Assembly (NCBI RefSeq): GCF_003072065.1
Contig: NZ_QCYG01000002.1
Coordinates: 1 to 64,000 of the forward strand
Direction of reading: 5' to 3'
DNA from: Thalassorhabdomicrobium marinisediminis
GTDB lineage: Bacteria > Pseudomonadota > Alphaproteobacteria > Rhodobacterales > Rhodobacteraceae
Length of the DNA stretch: 64,000 nucleotides
The notes under the pieces are model-generated. The model worked only from the letters and a program-made list of their open reading frames with translations. It ran no database searches and was not told the origin of the DNA. Shown here piece after piece: positions 34,880 through 43,092 of the stretch (position 1 is its first letter; every line of letters starts with the position of its first letter). The translations under genes and the position numbers were made by a program.

Positions 34880-35632
34880 GTGACCGAACTTCTCGAAGCA
34901 TTGGGATTGGCGAAGAGCGCCGAGCTTTTGTCGCTCTCGCCGCCCGGATGGGGCCGCAACCTTTTGCGCGGCCTCGCCCATTCGTTGCAGATCGCGCTGG
35001 GGGCCTATGCCCTTGGGCTGGTGATCGGGCTGTTCGGGGCCTATGGCAAACTCTACGGCGGGAAGGTCACGCGCGACCTTCTCGCCATCTATACGACGGT
35101 GATCCGCGCGGTGCCTGAACTGGTGCTGATCCTGATCCTTTATTACGTGGGCACCGACCTGATCAACAAGGCGTCTAGCGCCATGGGCGGTGGCCGGGTC
35201 GAGATCAGCGGCGTTGGCGCGGGCATCTGGGTGCTGGGCATCGTGCAGGGCGCCTATGCGACCGAGATCCTGCGCGGTGCCATTCAGGCCGTGCCGCCGG
35301 GCCAGATCGAAGCCGCGAAGGCTTATGGCATGCCTGCGGTGATGACCATGCGGCGGGTGACCATCCCCGCGATGATGAGCTTTGCCGTGCCCGGTCTGGC
35401 AAACCTGTGGCTGATCGCCACCAAGGACACCGCGCTTCTGGCCGTGGTGGGGTTCAACGAATTGACGCTGGAAACCCGGCAAGCCGCCAGCAGCACGCGC
35501 TCCTATTTCACCTTCTTCCTCGCTGCCGGGGCGCTTTATCTGATGGTGACGCTGCTCTCGGGCCGCATTTTCGGCTGGATTGAAACATGGGCCCGGCGCG
35601 GCCAACCCTCGCTCAAGGGGGGGCGGATGTGA
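34880..35632 (+). CDS. Polar amino acid ABC permease (HisQ-like)
   Basis: This 250-residue protein starts with GTG eleven bases after the binding-protein stop. It has several membrane helices and the permease EAA loop GAIQAVPPGQIEAAKAYGMP. The last codons overlap the GTG start of the second permease (ATGTGA). It pairs with that protein to form the membrane channel. Confidence 0.92.
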   Translation: MTELLEALGLAKSAELLSLSPPGWGRNLLRGLAHSLQIALGAYALGLVIGLFGAYGKLYGGKVTRDLLAIYTTVIRAVPELVLILILYYVGTDLINKASSAMGGGRVEISGVGAGIWVLGIVQGAYATEILRGAIQAVPPGQIEAAKAYGMPAVMTMRRVTIPAMMSFAVPGLANLWLIATKDTALLAVVGFNELTLETRQAASSTRSYFTFFLAAGALYLMVTLLSGRIFGWIETWARRGQPSLKGGRM

Positions 35633-36435
35633 TCGACCTGAAAGCCCTGTTCCAACCCCATCGCATCGTGATGATGCTCGTGTTCGCAGGGGTCGCGCTG
35701 TGGTGCGCCCTGTCCCTGCGGTGGGACTGGATTCCCGAATACCTGCCGCTGGCGCTGCAAGGGATCTGGACCACCCTTTGGCTGATGGTGGCCTCACTTG
35801 TGCTGGGCTTCCTGCTTGCGGTGCCGCTGGGCTTGGCGCAGGCGGTCGGGCCGTGGTATCTGGCCGCCCCCGCGCGGGCCTTCTGCACCGTCATCCGCGG
35901 CACCCCGCTTCTGCTGCAACTCTGGCTGCTCTACTACGGACTGGGCTCGCTCTTTCCGCAGTTCCCGTGGATCCGCTCGTCCGAGCTCTGGCCCTATCTG
36001 CGGCAGGCCTGGCCCTATGCGCTGCTCGCGCTCACCCTGTCCTATGCGGGCTATGAGGGTGAGGTTATGCGCGGCGCGTTCAAGGGGGTCGCCAAGGGCC
36101 AGCTTGAGGCGGCGAAAGCCTACGGGATGCCGCGCCTGACCCTGTTCCGCCGGATCTGGCTGCCGCAGGCGATCCGCAACGTGCTGCCCACGCTGGGGGG
36201 CGAAACCGTGCTGCAACTCAAGGCGACGCCGCTGGTGGCCACGATCACCGTGGTCGACATCTACGCGGTCTCTTCGCGGGTGCGCTCGGACACGTTCATC
36301 GTATATGAGCCGCTGATCCTGCTGGCGGTGTTCTACATCCTTGTGGCCGGGATCATCGCGCTGGCGTTCCACTGGCTCGAGGTGCGGGTGCTGGGATCGG
36401 GCCAACCCGTTCGGATCACCGCCAACACCCGCTAG
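35629..36435 (+). CDS. Polar amino acid ABC permease (HisM-like)
   Basis: This protein of about 268 residues uses GTG 35629, overlapping the previous stop by four bases; the ATG at 35587 would lie well inside the upstream gene. It has about five membrane helices and the EAA loop GVAKGQLEAAKAYGMPRLTL. It is the last gene of the importer operon and its stop overlaps the convergent GGDEF-EAL gene by four bases. Confidence 0.92.
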   Translation: MIDLKALFQPHRIVMMLVFAGVALWCALSLRWDWIPEYLPLALQGIWTTLWLMVASLVLGFLLAVPLGLAQAVGPWYLAAPARAFCTVIRGTPLLLQLWLLYYGLGSLFPQFPWIRSSELWPYLRQAWPYALLALTLSYAGYEGEVMRGAFKGVAKGQLEAAKAYGMPRLTLFRRIWLPQAIRNVLPTLGGETVLQLKATPLVATITVVDIYAVSSRVRSDTFIVYEPLILLAVFYILVAGIIALAFHWLEVRVLGSGQPVRITANTR

Positions 36436-38447
36436 GACGCGATGCGCGGCGCGGTATCGCCCGTCGCGGGCGTCTCCATCGCTTGCCGCAGGGCCTGCGC
36501 CATCGGCGCGGGGCGGCCGAAGTAGAAGCCCTGCACCGTTTTCACCCCGAAAGACGTCAGAACCGCGACCTGATCGGCGGTCTCGACCCCTTCGACCACC
36601 ACGTCGAGCTCCATCGTCCGGGCGATATCCAGCACCGAGGCAAAGAGCATCCGCGCCTGTCCCGGCGCGTCGATCTGCGTCACCAGAGAGCGGTCGATCT
36701 TCAACTCGTCGGCCATGATCGCGCGCAGGTAGGCGAGCGAGGAATAGCCCGTGCCGAAATCGTCGATCGAGATCCGCACGCCCAGCGCGCGCAACTGCGC
36801 AAGGATCTGTCCGGTCAGCTTCCAGTCGCGCAGCTGCACGGTCTCGGTGATCTCAAGCGTGAGGAGGTCAGCCCGCAGGCCCGAGACCTCAAGCGCCTCG
36901 CGCACCCAATCGACCAGCCGGCTGGAGGTGAAATGCAACCCCGAGAGGTTGACGCTCACCGCATAGGCGGTCTCGTGCAGCATGTTCCATTGCGCCACGG
37001 CGCGGGTCGCCTCGTCCAGAACGTAGCGGTCGATGCGCTGGATCATCCCGGTCTCTTCGGCCACCTGCACGAACTCGTCCGGCGGGGTCAGCCGCCCGGC
37101 GCGCTGCCAGCGGACCAGCGCCTCGAACCCGGTGGGGGTGGCGGTCGCAAGATCGACCTTGGGCTGCAGATAAACGCTCAGCTCGCGATTGCTCACCGCG
37201 TTGGGCAGATCCTCAACCATGGCGCGCCGCTCAAGGAAGCGGACCTCAAGCGCGCTGTCATAGACGGCGAAGCGGTTGCGCCCGGCGGACTTGGCTTCAT
37301 ACAGGGCGAAATCGGCGATCCGGCTGAGCAGATCTATCGTCGCGCCGTCCGTGTCGCGCGCAAGCTCGGTCGTGGCCAGCCCGATGCTGATCCCCACGCC
37401 GACCGCCTCACCGTCAATGTCCACGGGTTTCGCGGTTGAGCGCAGGATCCCCTCACACAAGTGAATCAACCCGGCCAGATCGGTCGTCGGCACCACAAGG
37501 GCAAACTCATCGCCACCCAACCGCGCCGCAAAGCCGGAGTGACGCCGGGCAAAGGCCGCCAGTTTCTGCGCCACGAACCGCAGCACCGCATCGCCGGTGC
37601 CATGGCCGAACGTGTCGTTGATGCTCTTGAACTCATCCAGATCGGCCAGCAGCAGCGCGACGTCCTGTCCCTCCGCCAGCGACCGCTCAAGCCGTTCCTT
37701 GTATTGCGTCCGGTTGGGCAGGCCGGTCAGCGCGTCGTTGTAGGCCAGAAAGGCCACCTTACGCTCGGCCACGTCGCGCGCCTGACGGCCCAGAACCTCA
37801 CGCCGGAGCAGCATCAGCGTGAGCCAGCTCAGAAGCGTGAGCCCGGCCAGCGTGATCAGCACATTGCGCTGCTGCTGGCGCAGCGCGGTTGACTGCATCG
37901 CCAAAACGTCGTCGGACTGGCGGCGCATCTCGTCCAGAAACAGCACCAGCTTGCTGCGGGTGTCTTCGGCGGCGACCAGCAGGTCCGAGGCGAGGCCCGG
38001 CAGGTCCGCAAACCCGTCAGCCGTCGCCCTGTCGGCAATATCCAGCACCTCGCGCAGCGCCGCGACAGAAAGCGCGCCCAGCGTCTGGTTGCTGCCCTCT
38101 TGCACAAGGCCGCTGAAGTGATCCACCCGGACAAAGATGATATCCGCCGCGCCGATGAAGTCCTGTTGGTCCGCCTCGGTCATCTCACCCCGATTGCGGG
38201 CACTTTGGGCGATGGTCACCAGCCGCTGCACGTCGCTCATGGCGACATAGCCGTTGCGCAACTGCGCGTCGCGGAACACTGCATGGGTCTGTTCCAGCTT
38301 TTCGACCATCGAATGCCCATACATCGCGGCACCGGCGTATGTTATCAGCAGCACGCCCAACACCGAGGCCATCCCCCTGCGCGAGGCGATGACATCGAGA
38401 AACCGCTCAAGCCGGCCCCGCGTCGCCGGGGTGGAACACCAGGACAA
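36432..38447 (-). CDS. Membrane GGDEF-EAL protein (cyclic-di-GMP turnover)
   Basis: This 671-residue protein has two membrane helices (about residues 26-45 and 193-213) enclosing a periplasmic helical sensor. A GGDEF domain follows with an intact LGGDEFALVVP; the usual RxxD inhibitory site upstream is not present (RHSG). The EAL domain has GFEALVRWQ, VSVNLSGLHF, LTLEITETV, DDFGTGYSSLAYL, KIDRSLV, VVVEGVETADQV and VQGFYFGRP, so all catalytic residues look intact. It could make, degrade or do both to c-di-GMP; the balance cannot be read from sequence. Confidence 0.95.
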   Translation of the reverse strand: MSWCSTPATRGRLERFLDVIASRRGMASVLGVLLITYAGAAMYGHSMVEKLEQTHAVFRDAQLRNGYVAMSDVQRLVTIAQSARNRGEMTEADQQDFIGAADIIFVRVDHFSGLVQEGSNQTLGALSVAALREVLDIADRATADGFADLPGLASDLLVAAEDTRSKLVLFLDEMRRQSDDVLAMQSTALRQQQRNVLITLAGLTLLSWLTLMLLRREVLGRQARDVAERKVAFLAYNDALTGLPNRTQYKERLERSLAEGQDVALLLADLDEFKSINDTFGHGTGDAVLRFVAQKLAAFARRHSGFAARLGGDEFALVVPTTDLAGLIHLCEGILRSTAKPVDIDGEAVGVGISIGLATTELARDTDGATIDLLSRIADFALYEAKSAGRNRFAVYDSALEVRFLERRAMVEDLPNAVSNRELSVYLQPKVDLATATPTGFEALVRWQRAGRLTPPDEFVQVAEETGMIQRIDRYVLDEATRAVAQWNMLHETAYAVSVNLSGLHFTSSRLVDWVREALEVSGLRADLLTLEITETVQLRDWKLTGQILAQLRALGVRISIDDFGTGYSSLAYLRAIMADELKIDRSLVTQIDAPGQARMLFASVLDIARTMELDVVVEGVETADQVAVLTSFGVKTVQGFYFGRPAPMAQALRQAMETPATGDTAPRIAS

Positions 38448-38456
38448 GACCCGGCC

Positions 38457-38963
38457 CTAGCCTTCGGGCTCGATGCGGGCCACCATCCAGACGAAGTTCG
38501 CCTCATCGGTCAGGTCAGATGTCTCGAACACCTCTTGATCGATGACGAACTGGATCGGGCCGCGCGCGCGCCGCGTATGGGCGCGCCCGTCCACCCGGGT
38601 CGCCACCAGAATATCCACCGTCTCGATCAACTCGGCGCTCAGCACGGTGGTATAATCGTTCTCGGCAGTGACCGCGATGCTCTGCCCCTCCAACCCGTTG
38701 GCGGCCAGCACATCGCGCAGGCGGACACCCTCAAAGGTGGCGGGCACCTCGCGCCAAGGCGTGGCGGTGGTCAGGCTGTAGGTCGGCAGTCGTTCCAGAT
38801 CGGCCTGGGCATAGACAGTCTCGCCCCCGTCAGGGCCGATCACCTGCAATTGCGCGTCCGGATGGGTCAGCGGCGCAAGCGCCACCGGCTCAAGCCCCCC
38901 GGCAAGGGCGGGGGCGGAAAAGACGGCCCCGACAAGGGCAAGGGCGGGCAGGATACGGGGCAT
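38457..38963 (-). CDS. Secreted molybdopterin-binding-like (sulfite-oxidase-fold) protein
   Basis: This protein of about 168 residues, from ATG 38963, has a signal peptide (MPRILPALALVGAVFSAPA). The mature part has LERLPTYSLTTATPW, VPATFEGVRLRDVLAANGL and GRAHTRRARGPIQFVID, resembling the oxidoreductase molybdopterin-binding domain. It is short and lacks the cofactor-coordinating Cys of true sulfite oxidases, so it is probably a sensor or structural variant. It ends nine bases before the GGDEF-EAL start and is likely co-transcribed, which suggests that it feeds a periplasmic signal to that protein. Confidence 0.75.
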   Translation of the reverse strand: MPRILPALALVGAVFSAPALAGGLEPVALAPLTHPDAQLQVIGPDGGETVYAQADLERLPTYSLTTATPWREVPATFEGVRLRDVLAANGLEGQSIAVTAENDYTTVLSAELIETVDILVATRVDGRAHTRRARGPIQFVIDQEVFETSDLTDEANFVWMVARIEPEG

Positions 38964-39145
38964 GGCGACCTCGGGGCTGGTTTGCGTTGCCCCCACTTCT
39001 AGGACAGAGGACTTACCAAGGCGTTAACAAGCCCCCGCCCGGGGGCCGCGCCGCCCCGTTGCAGAATGCCGCCCATACCCCCTGCGCCCCTTGACGTTCC
39101 CACCGCATCGCACCAGCGTAGCGCCAGATTACGAAAGGCCGTCCC

Positions 39146-40084
39146 ATGTCGAAACTGCACAAGAAAATCGTCCTCACCGGAGCCTGCGGCAACCTCGGGA
39201 TGGAGATTCGCGCAACCCTCGCCGCGCTCGCCGATGAACTTGTCTCGGTGGACATCGCCGACGCCCCCGCCGACCTGCTCGAGAACGAGCGTTTCGTGCA
39301 GGCCGATTGCGCCAATTTCGATGAGGTTTTGCCCCTGATGGAGGGCGCGGACATGGCGGTGCATTTCGCCTCCATCGCCGATGAGCGCCCCTTCGAGGTG
39401 CTCTTGGGGCCGAACTACCTGTCCTCCTACAACGTCTGGGAAGCGGGCCACCGGCAGGGCGTCAAACGGGTGATCTATGCCTCTTCGGTCCATGCGGTCG
39501 GAATGCGTGAGAACGCCGAAGGCATCGACGTGGACGCCGAGCACGCCCCCGACACCTTCTACGGGCTCGCCAAATGTTTCACCGAGGATCTGGGCAAGCT
39601 TTACTGGGCGAAGCGCGGCATGGAATCCGTGCATTTGCGGATTTTCTCCTGCACGAAAGAGCCGCAGAACGTCCGCGCACTGCGCACATGGCTGTCATTC
39701 GACGACCTGCGCCATCTGGTGGAGCGCGCGGTCACGGCGACGACCACGGGCTTTGCGGTGATCTACGGCATTTCCAACAACGACCGCGCGCCGGTGAACA
39801 ATACGAAGGCCGGATTTCTGGGCTACAAACCCAAGGACAACGCCGAGGACTGGGCTGACAAGCTGCTGGCCGAAGCGCCCCCCGCGGACCCGTCGGACCC
39901 TGCGCAAATGTGCTTGGGCGGCCCCTTCGCCACCGTGCCCTTGGGGGAAAGCGGCGTTGCGGGGATCAAAGCGATGTCGGGGGAGAATGAGTCGGGTGCG
40001 ACCGCCCCTGAGACCGCCGCGAAAACTGCGACCGATGCGAAAAAGCTGCCGTCGTTCCTGACGAAAAAGGGCATGAACCCTTAG
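39146..40084 (+). CDS. NAD(P)-dependent epimerase/dehydratase (uronate-dehydrogenase-like)
   Basis: This 312-residue extended SDR has KIVLTGACGNLGMEIRATLA (glycine-rich NAD site), FASIADERPFEVLLGPN, YASSVHAVGM and the catalytic Y-x-x-x-K in TFYGLAKCFTEDL. The pattern is that of uronate dehydrogenases and related NAD-dependent epimerases. It has a longer Ala/Thr/Lys-rich C-terminal tail than usual. It stands alone, convergent with rpe across a REP-like repeat. Confidence 0.85.
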   Translation: MSKLHKKIVLTGACGNLGMEIRATLAALADELVSVDIADAPADLLENERFVQADCANFDEVLPLMEGADMAVHFASIADERPFEVLLGPNYLSSYNVWEAGHRQGVKRVIYASSVHAVGMRENAEGIDVDAEHAPDTFYGLAKCFTEDLGKLYWAKRGMESVHLRIFSCTKEPQNVRALRTWLSFDDLRHLVERAVTATTTGFAVIYGISNNDRAPVNNTKAGFLGYKPKDNAEDWADKLLAEAPPADPSDPAQMCLGGPFATVPLGESGVAGIKAMSGENESGATAPETAAKTATDAKKLPSFLTKKGMNP

Positions 40085-40102
40085 GTTTTTAGCCCCTCAT
40101 CA

Positions 40103-40187
40103 AGGGCAACGCCGGCCCGCCGGGGTGGCGGTAACGCCACCCCGAGGGGGGCGGGACGGCGTTGCCCGGCGTGCCGCCGGGCATGGC
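40103..40187. repeat. REP-like palindromic element, family A copy 1
   Basis: This GC-rich element of about 85 bases consists of nested palindromes; it begins GGGCAACGCCGGC and ends GTGCCGCCGGGCATGGC. It is nearly identical over about 80 bases to 62482-62560 and matches 45571-45629 in reverse orientation. It lies between the converging stops of the epimerase and rpe genes and could act as a bidirectional terminator. Confidence 0.8.
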
Positions 40188-40210
40188 AAAAGCGGCCGCC
40201 CCGTACCGAA

Positions 40211-40900
40211 TTAAAGCGCCCCTTCGGCCGCGTCGCGAATGGCGCGGATGTTCTCGCCGTAGACCTCGGGCGCGTCCACCGACCCGCCCCGGAACACCGC
40301 AGAGCCCGCGACCAGCACGTCGGCCCCCGCCTTGGCCACCAGCGGCGCTGTCGTGGGATCAATCCCGCCGTCCACCTGAATGTGGATCGGCCGATCCCCC
40401 ACCAAGGCCCGGCACCGCGCCACCTTGTCGACCATCGCCGAGGTGAACTTCTGCCCGCCGAAGCCCGGATTGATCGTCATGATCAGGATCATGTCGATGT
40501 CGTCCAGAATGTCGGCCACGTGATCCAGCGGCGTCGTCATGTTCAGCGCCACCCCCGCCTTGGCCCCGGCCCCGCGCACCGACTGGAGCGAGCGGTGCAG
40601 ATGCGGCCCGGCCTCGGCGTGAACCGTGATCATGTCGCTGCCCGCCTTGGCAAAATCGCCGATATAGGGATCGGTGGGCGAGATCATCAGATGCACGTCC
40701 ATGAAGGTCTTCACATGGGGGCGGATCGCCGCCACGACATTGGGCCCGATCGTCAGGTTTGGCACGAAATGCCCGTCCATCGGGTCAACGTGGATCCAGT
40801 CCGCGCCCTGCGCCTCGACCGCGCGGATCTCGGCGCCGAGGTTGGCGAAATCCGCCGACAGGATGGACGGAGCAATCTTGATGGAGCGGTCGAAGGACAT
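40211..40900 (-). CDS. rpe: Ribulose-phosphate 3-epimerase
   Basis: This 229-residue protein is full length for Rpe. Signatures are [63 protein letters not shown] and [11 protein letters not shown]. It interconverts ribulose-5-P and xylulose-5-P in the pentose phosphate or Calvin cycles. An AAGG sequence precedes ATG 40900. Confidence 0.97.
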   Translation of the reverse strand: MSFDRSIKIAPSILSADFANLGAEIRAVEAQGADWIHVDPMDGHFVPNLTIGPNVVAAIRPHVKTFMDVHLMISPTDPYIGDFAKAGSDMITVHAEAGPHLHRSLQSVRGAGAKAGVALNMTTPLDHVADILDDIDMILIMTINPGFGGQKFTSAMVDKVARCRALVGDRPIHIQVDGGIDPTTAPLVAKAGADVLVAGSAVFRGGSVDAPEVYGENIRAIRDAAEGAL

Positions 40901-41028
40901 GGGGCACCTTTTGCGTTTGCGTCGCCCGTTCCCTAGCGCGCGCGCCCGCCTTTGTCACGCGCCCGACGCGCAGGGCCGTGGCGAACTGCGACGGTGCATT
41001 CGCCGCAATCCTGTGGTAATTTGACGTC

Positions 41029-41886
41029 ATGCTGACCACACCCGCCGTCACCCTAACCGCCGCCGACACCTTCGCCCCGGATGAGGCGTTCCTCCTTTCC
41101 CGGGGCGAACTCGACACCCGCCGCCCGCCAGCGCTGCACGGGCAGGATTTTCACGAACTGCTCTGGGTGCAGAACGGCAGCGTGCGGCTGCATACGCCCA
41201 CGGGCAAACAGGACCTCACCGAAGGCGATCTGCTGTTCCTCTCCCCGCACCAGTTGCACGGGTTGCAAGGGCGGGGCACGACCCCCATCGTTGTTTCGCT
41301 GATGATCCGGCCCGGCGTGATCCGCGCCATCGGCAAGCGCCACGACGAACTGGGGGGCATCGCCTTCTGGACCGGCTGTGACCAGCCCCACGTCACCCAC
41401 CGTGACATGCACCAGCTTGCCGCCCTCAATCAGGCGGCCTTGCGGCTGGAACGCGCGCCGCGCCGCAAGCTTTACCTCGAAGCCTTCCTGCTGCCGCTGC
41501 TTACGGCGCTTGACCGCAGGCCGGACGGAATGACACAGGACGCGCCCGACTGGCTTGTCGCCGCCTGCGCCGCCGCCCGCGCGCCCGAGGTGTTCCGCCA
41601 CGGGGCCGCCGGGTTCGTCGCCGCCTGCGGCCGCGCGCACCCCCATGTGTCGCGCACCATGCGGCGGCACATGGGCATCACACCCTCGGACTATGTCAAC
41701 GGGCTGCGCATGGACCACGCGGCCCGCCTGCTCACGGGCACCTCCGACCCGCTGGCCGAGATCGCCGCCGCCTGCGGGCTGCCGAACCTGTCACACTTCC
41801 ACAAGCTGTTTCTGGCCCATCACGGCGAAACCCCGCAGCGCTACCGCCGGTTGCGGCAACGCCACCTGATCCAGCCGCGCCCCTGA
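41029..41886 (+). CDS. AraC-family transcriptional regulator
   Basis: This 285-residue protein has an N-terminal cupin domain (HGQDFHELLWVQNGSVRLHT, LTEGDLLFLSPHQLHGLQGR) and C-terminal HTHs (FVAACGRAHPHVSRTMRRHM; LAEIAAACGLPNLSHFHKLF). It is about 95 bases before deoC in the same direction and may regulate that cluster in response to a sugar or nucleoside. Confidence 0.9.
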   Translation: MLTTPAVTLTAADTFAPDEAFLLSRGELDTRRPPALHGQDFHELLWVQNGSVRLHTPTGKQDLTEGDLLFLSPHQLHGLQGRGTTPIVVSLMIRPGVIRAIGKRHDELGGIAFWTGCDQPHVTHRDMHQLAALNQAALRLERAPRRKLYLEAFLLPLLTALDRRPDGMTQDAPDWLVAACAAARAPEVFRHGAAGFVAACGRAHPHVSRTMRRHMGITPSDYVNGLRMDHAARLLTGTSDPLAEIAAACGLPNLSHFHKLFLAHHGETPQRYRRLRQRHLIQPRP

Positions 41887-41981
41887 CGCCGGGGCCGTTT
41901 TCACCCACCGTCATCTGTCGCATAGCTTGCGCAGACCGGCCCCGCGTGTCAGGTTCGATGTTCACAACCCGGACGCAGAAC

Positions 41982-42968
41982 ATGCAGACCAAAGACAAGA
42001 CCGAAACCCACCTGCCGCAGGTGCAGGAACAGCGCAACGACGGCCTCCCGCTCGACCTGTCCTGGGTCAAGGCGGTGCAGGCCAACACCTCCGCCATCGA
42101 ACGCCGCGCGGCCACCCTACCGGGCCGCCGCTCGATCAAGAAGGACTATCAGGCCGCATGGCTGCTGAAAGCGATCAGCCTGATGGACCTCACGACCCTC
42201 GCCGGGGACGACACCGAAGGCCGCGTGCGCCGCCTGTGCACCAAGGCCCGCCAGCCCGTGCGCCCCGATCTTCTGGCCGCCCTCGATATGGAGGGGCTGA
42301 CCACCGGCGCCGTCTGCGTCTATCACGACATGGTGCCCACCGCCGTCGACGCCCTGCGCGGATCGGGCATCCCCGTCGCTGCGGTCTCCACCGGCTTTCC
42401 CGCGGGCCTGTCGCCGTTCCACCTGCGCATCGCCGAGATCGGCGAAAGCGTTGCCGCCGGGGCCGAGGAGATCGACATCGTCATCACCCGTCGCCACGTC
42501 CTGCAAGGCAACTGGCAGGCCCTTTACGACGAGATGGCCGAGATGCGCGCCGCCTGCGGCACCGCCCATGTGAAAGCCATCCTCGCCACCGGAGAGCTCG
42601 GCTCGCTCAGGAATGTCGCCCGCGCCAGCCTTGTCTGCATGATGGCCGGCGCCGACTTCATCAAAACCTCAACCGGTAAAGAAGGCGTTAACGCCACGCT
42701 GCCGGTGACCCTGACCATGATCCGCGCAATCCGCGACTATCACCAACGCACCGGCCTGCGGGTGGGCTACAAGCCCGCCGGTGGCATCAGCAAGGCCAAG
42801 GACGCGCTGGTCTATCTGGCGATGATCAAGGACGAATTGGGCGACCGCTGGCTTCAGCCCGACCTGTTCCGCTTCGGCGCAAGCTCGCTTCTGGGCGACA
42901 TCGAACGGCAACTCGAACACCACGTCACCGGCGGCTATTCGGCCGGCTGGCGCCACGCGATCGGATGA
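41982..42968 (+). CDS. deoC: Deoxyribose-phosphate aldolase
   Basis: This protein of about 328 residues uses ATG 41982; the frame is open 12 codons more. The DeoC core has LMDLTTLAGDDTEGRVRRLC, AVCVYHDMVPTA, VAAVSTGFPAG, AAGAEEIDIVI, VKAILATGELG, FIKTSTGKEGVNATL (Schiff-base Lys) and VGYKPAGGI. It is longer at the N-terminus than E. coli DeoC, as in many alphaproteobacteria. It cleaves deoxyribose-5-P to glyceraldehyde-3-P and acetaldehyde; the aldehyde dehydrogenase next door probably oxidises the acetaldehyde. Confidence 0.96.
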   Translation: MQTKDKTETHLPQVQEQRNDGLPLDLSWVKAVQANTSAIERRAATLPGRRSIKKDYQAAWLLKAISLMDLTTLAGDDTEGRVRRLCTKARQPVRPDLLAALDMEGLTTGAVCVYHDMVPTAVDALRGSGIPVAAVSTGFPAGLSPFHLRIAEIGESVAAGAEEIDIVITRRHVLQGNWQALYDEMAEMRAACGTAHVKAILATGELGSLRNVARASLVCMMAGADFIKTSTGKEGVNATLPVTLTMIRAIRDYHQRTGLRVGYKPAGGISKAKDALVYLAMIKDELGDRWLQPDLFRFGASSLLGDIERQLEHHVTGGYSAGWRHAIG

Positions 42969-42990
42969 CCGGCGCGCCTGACCATCCCTT

Positions 42991-43070
42991 CCGCCCGGCC
43001 GCAGGCCGGGCTGCCCCCGACCGCCCCCTCGGGCGGGGGCTTCACCCCCACCCGCGGCCGGGAGCCGCCC
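42991..43070. repeat. REP-like palindromic element, family B copy 1
   Basis: This GC-rich block lies between deoC and the aldehyde dehydrogenase gene. Its core GACCGCCCCCTCGGGCGGGG forms a hairpin and continues with ACCCCCACCCGCGGCCGG. The same core in the same order recurs at 51520-51591. Confidence 0.75.
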
Positions 43071-43092
43071 TTGGTAAACGGGCAGCAATGCT

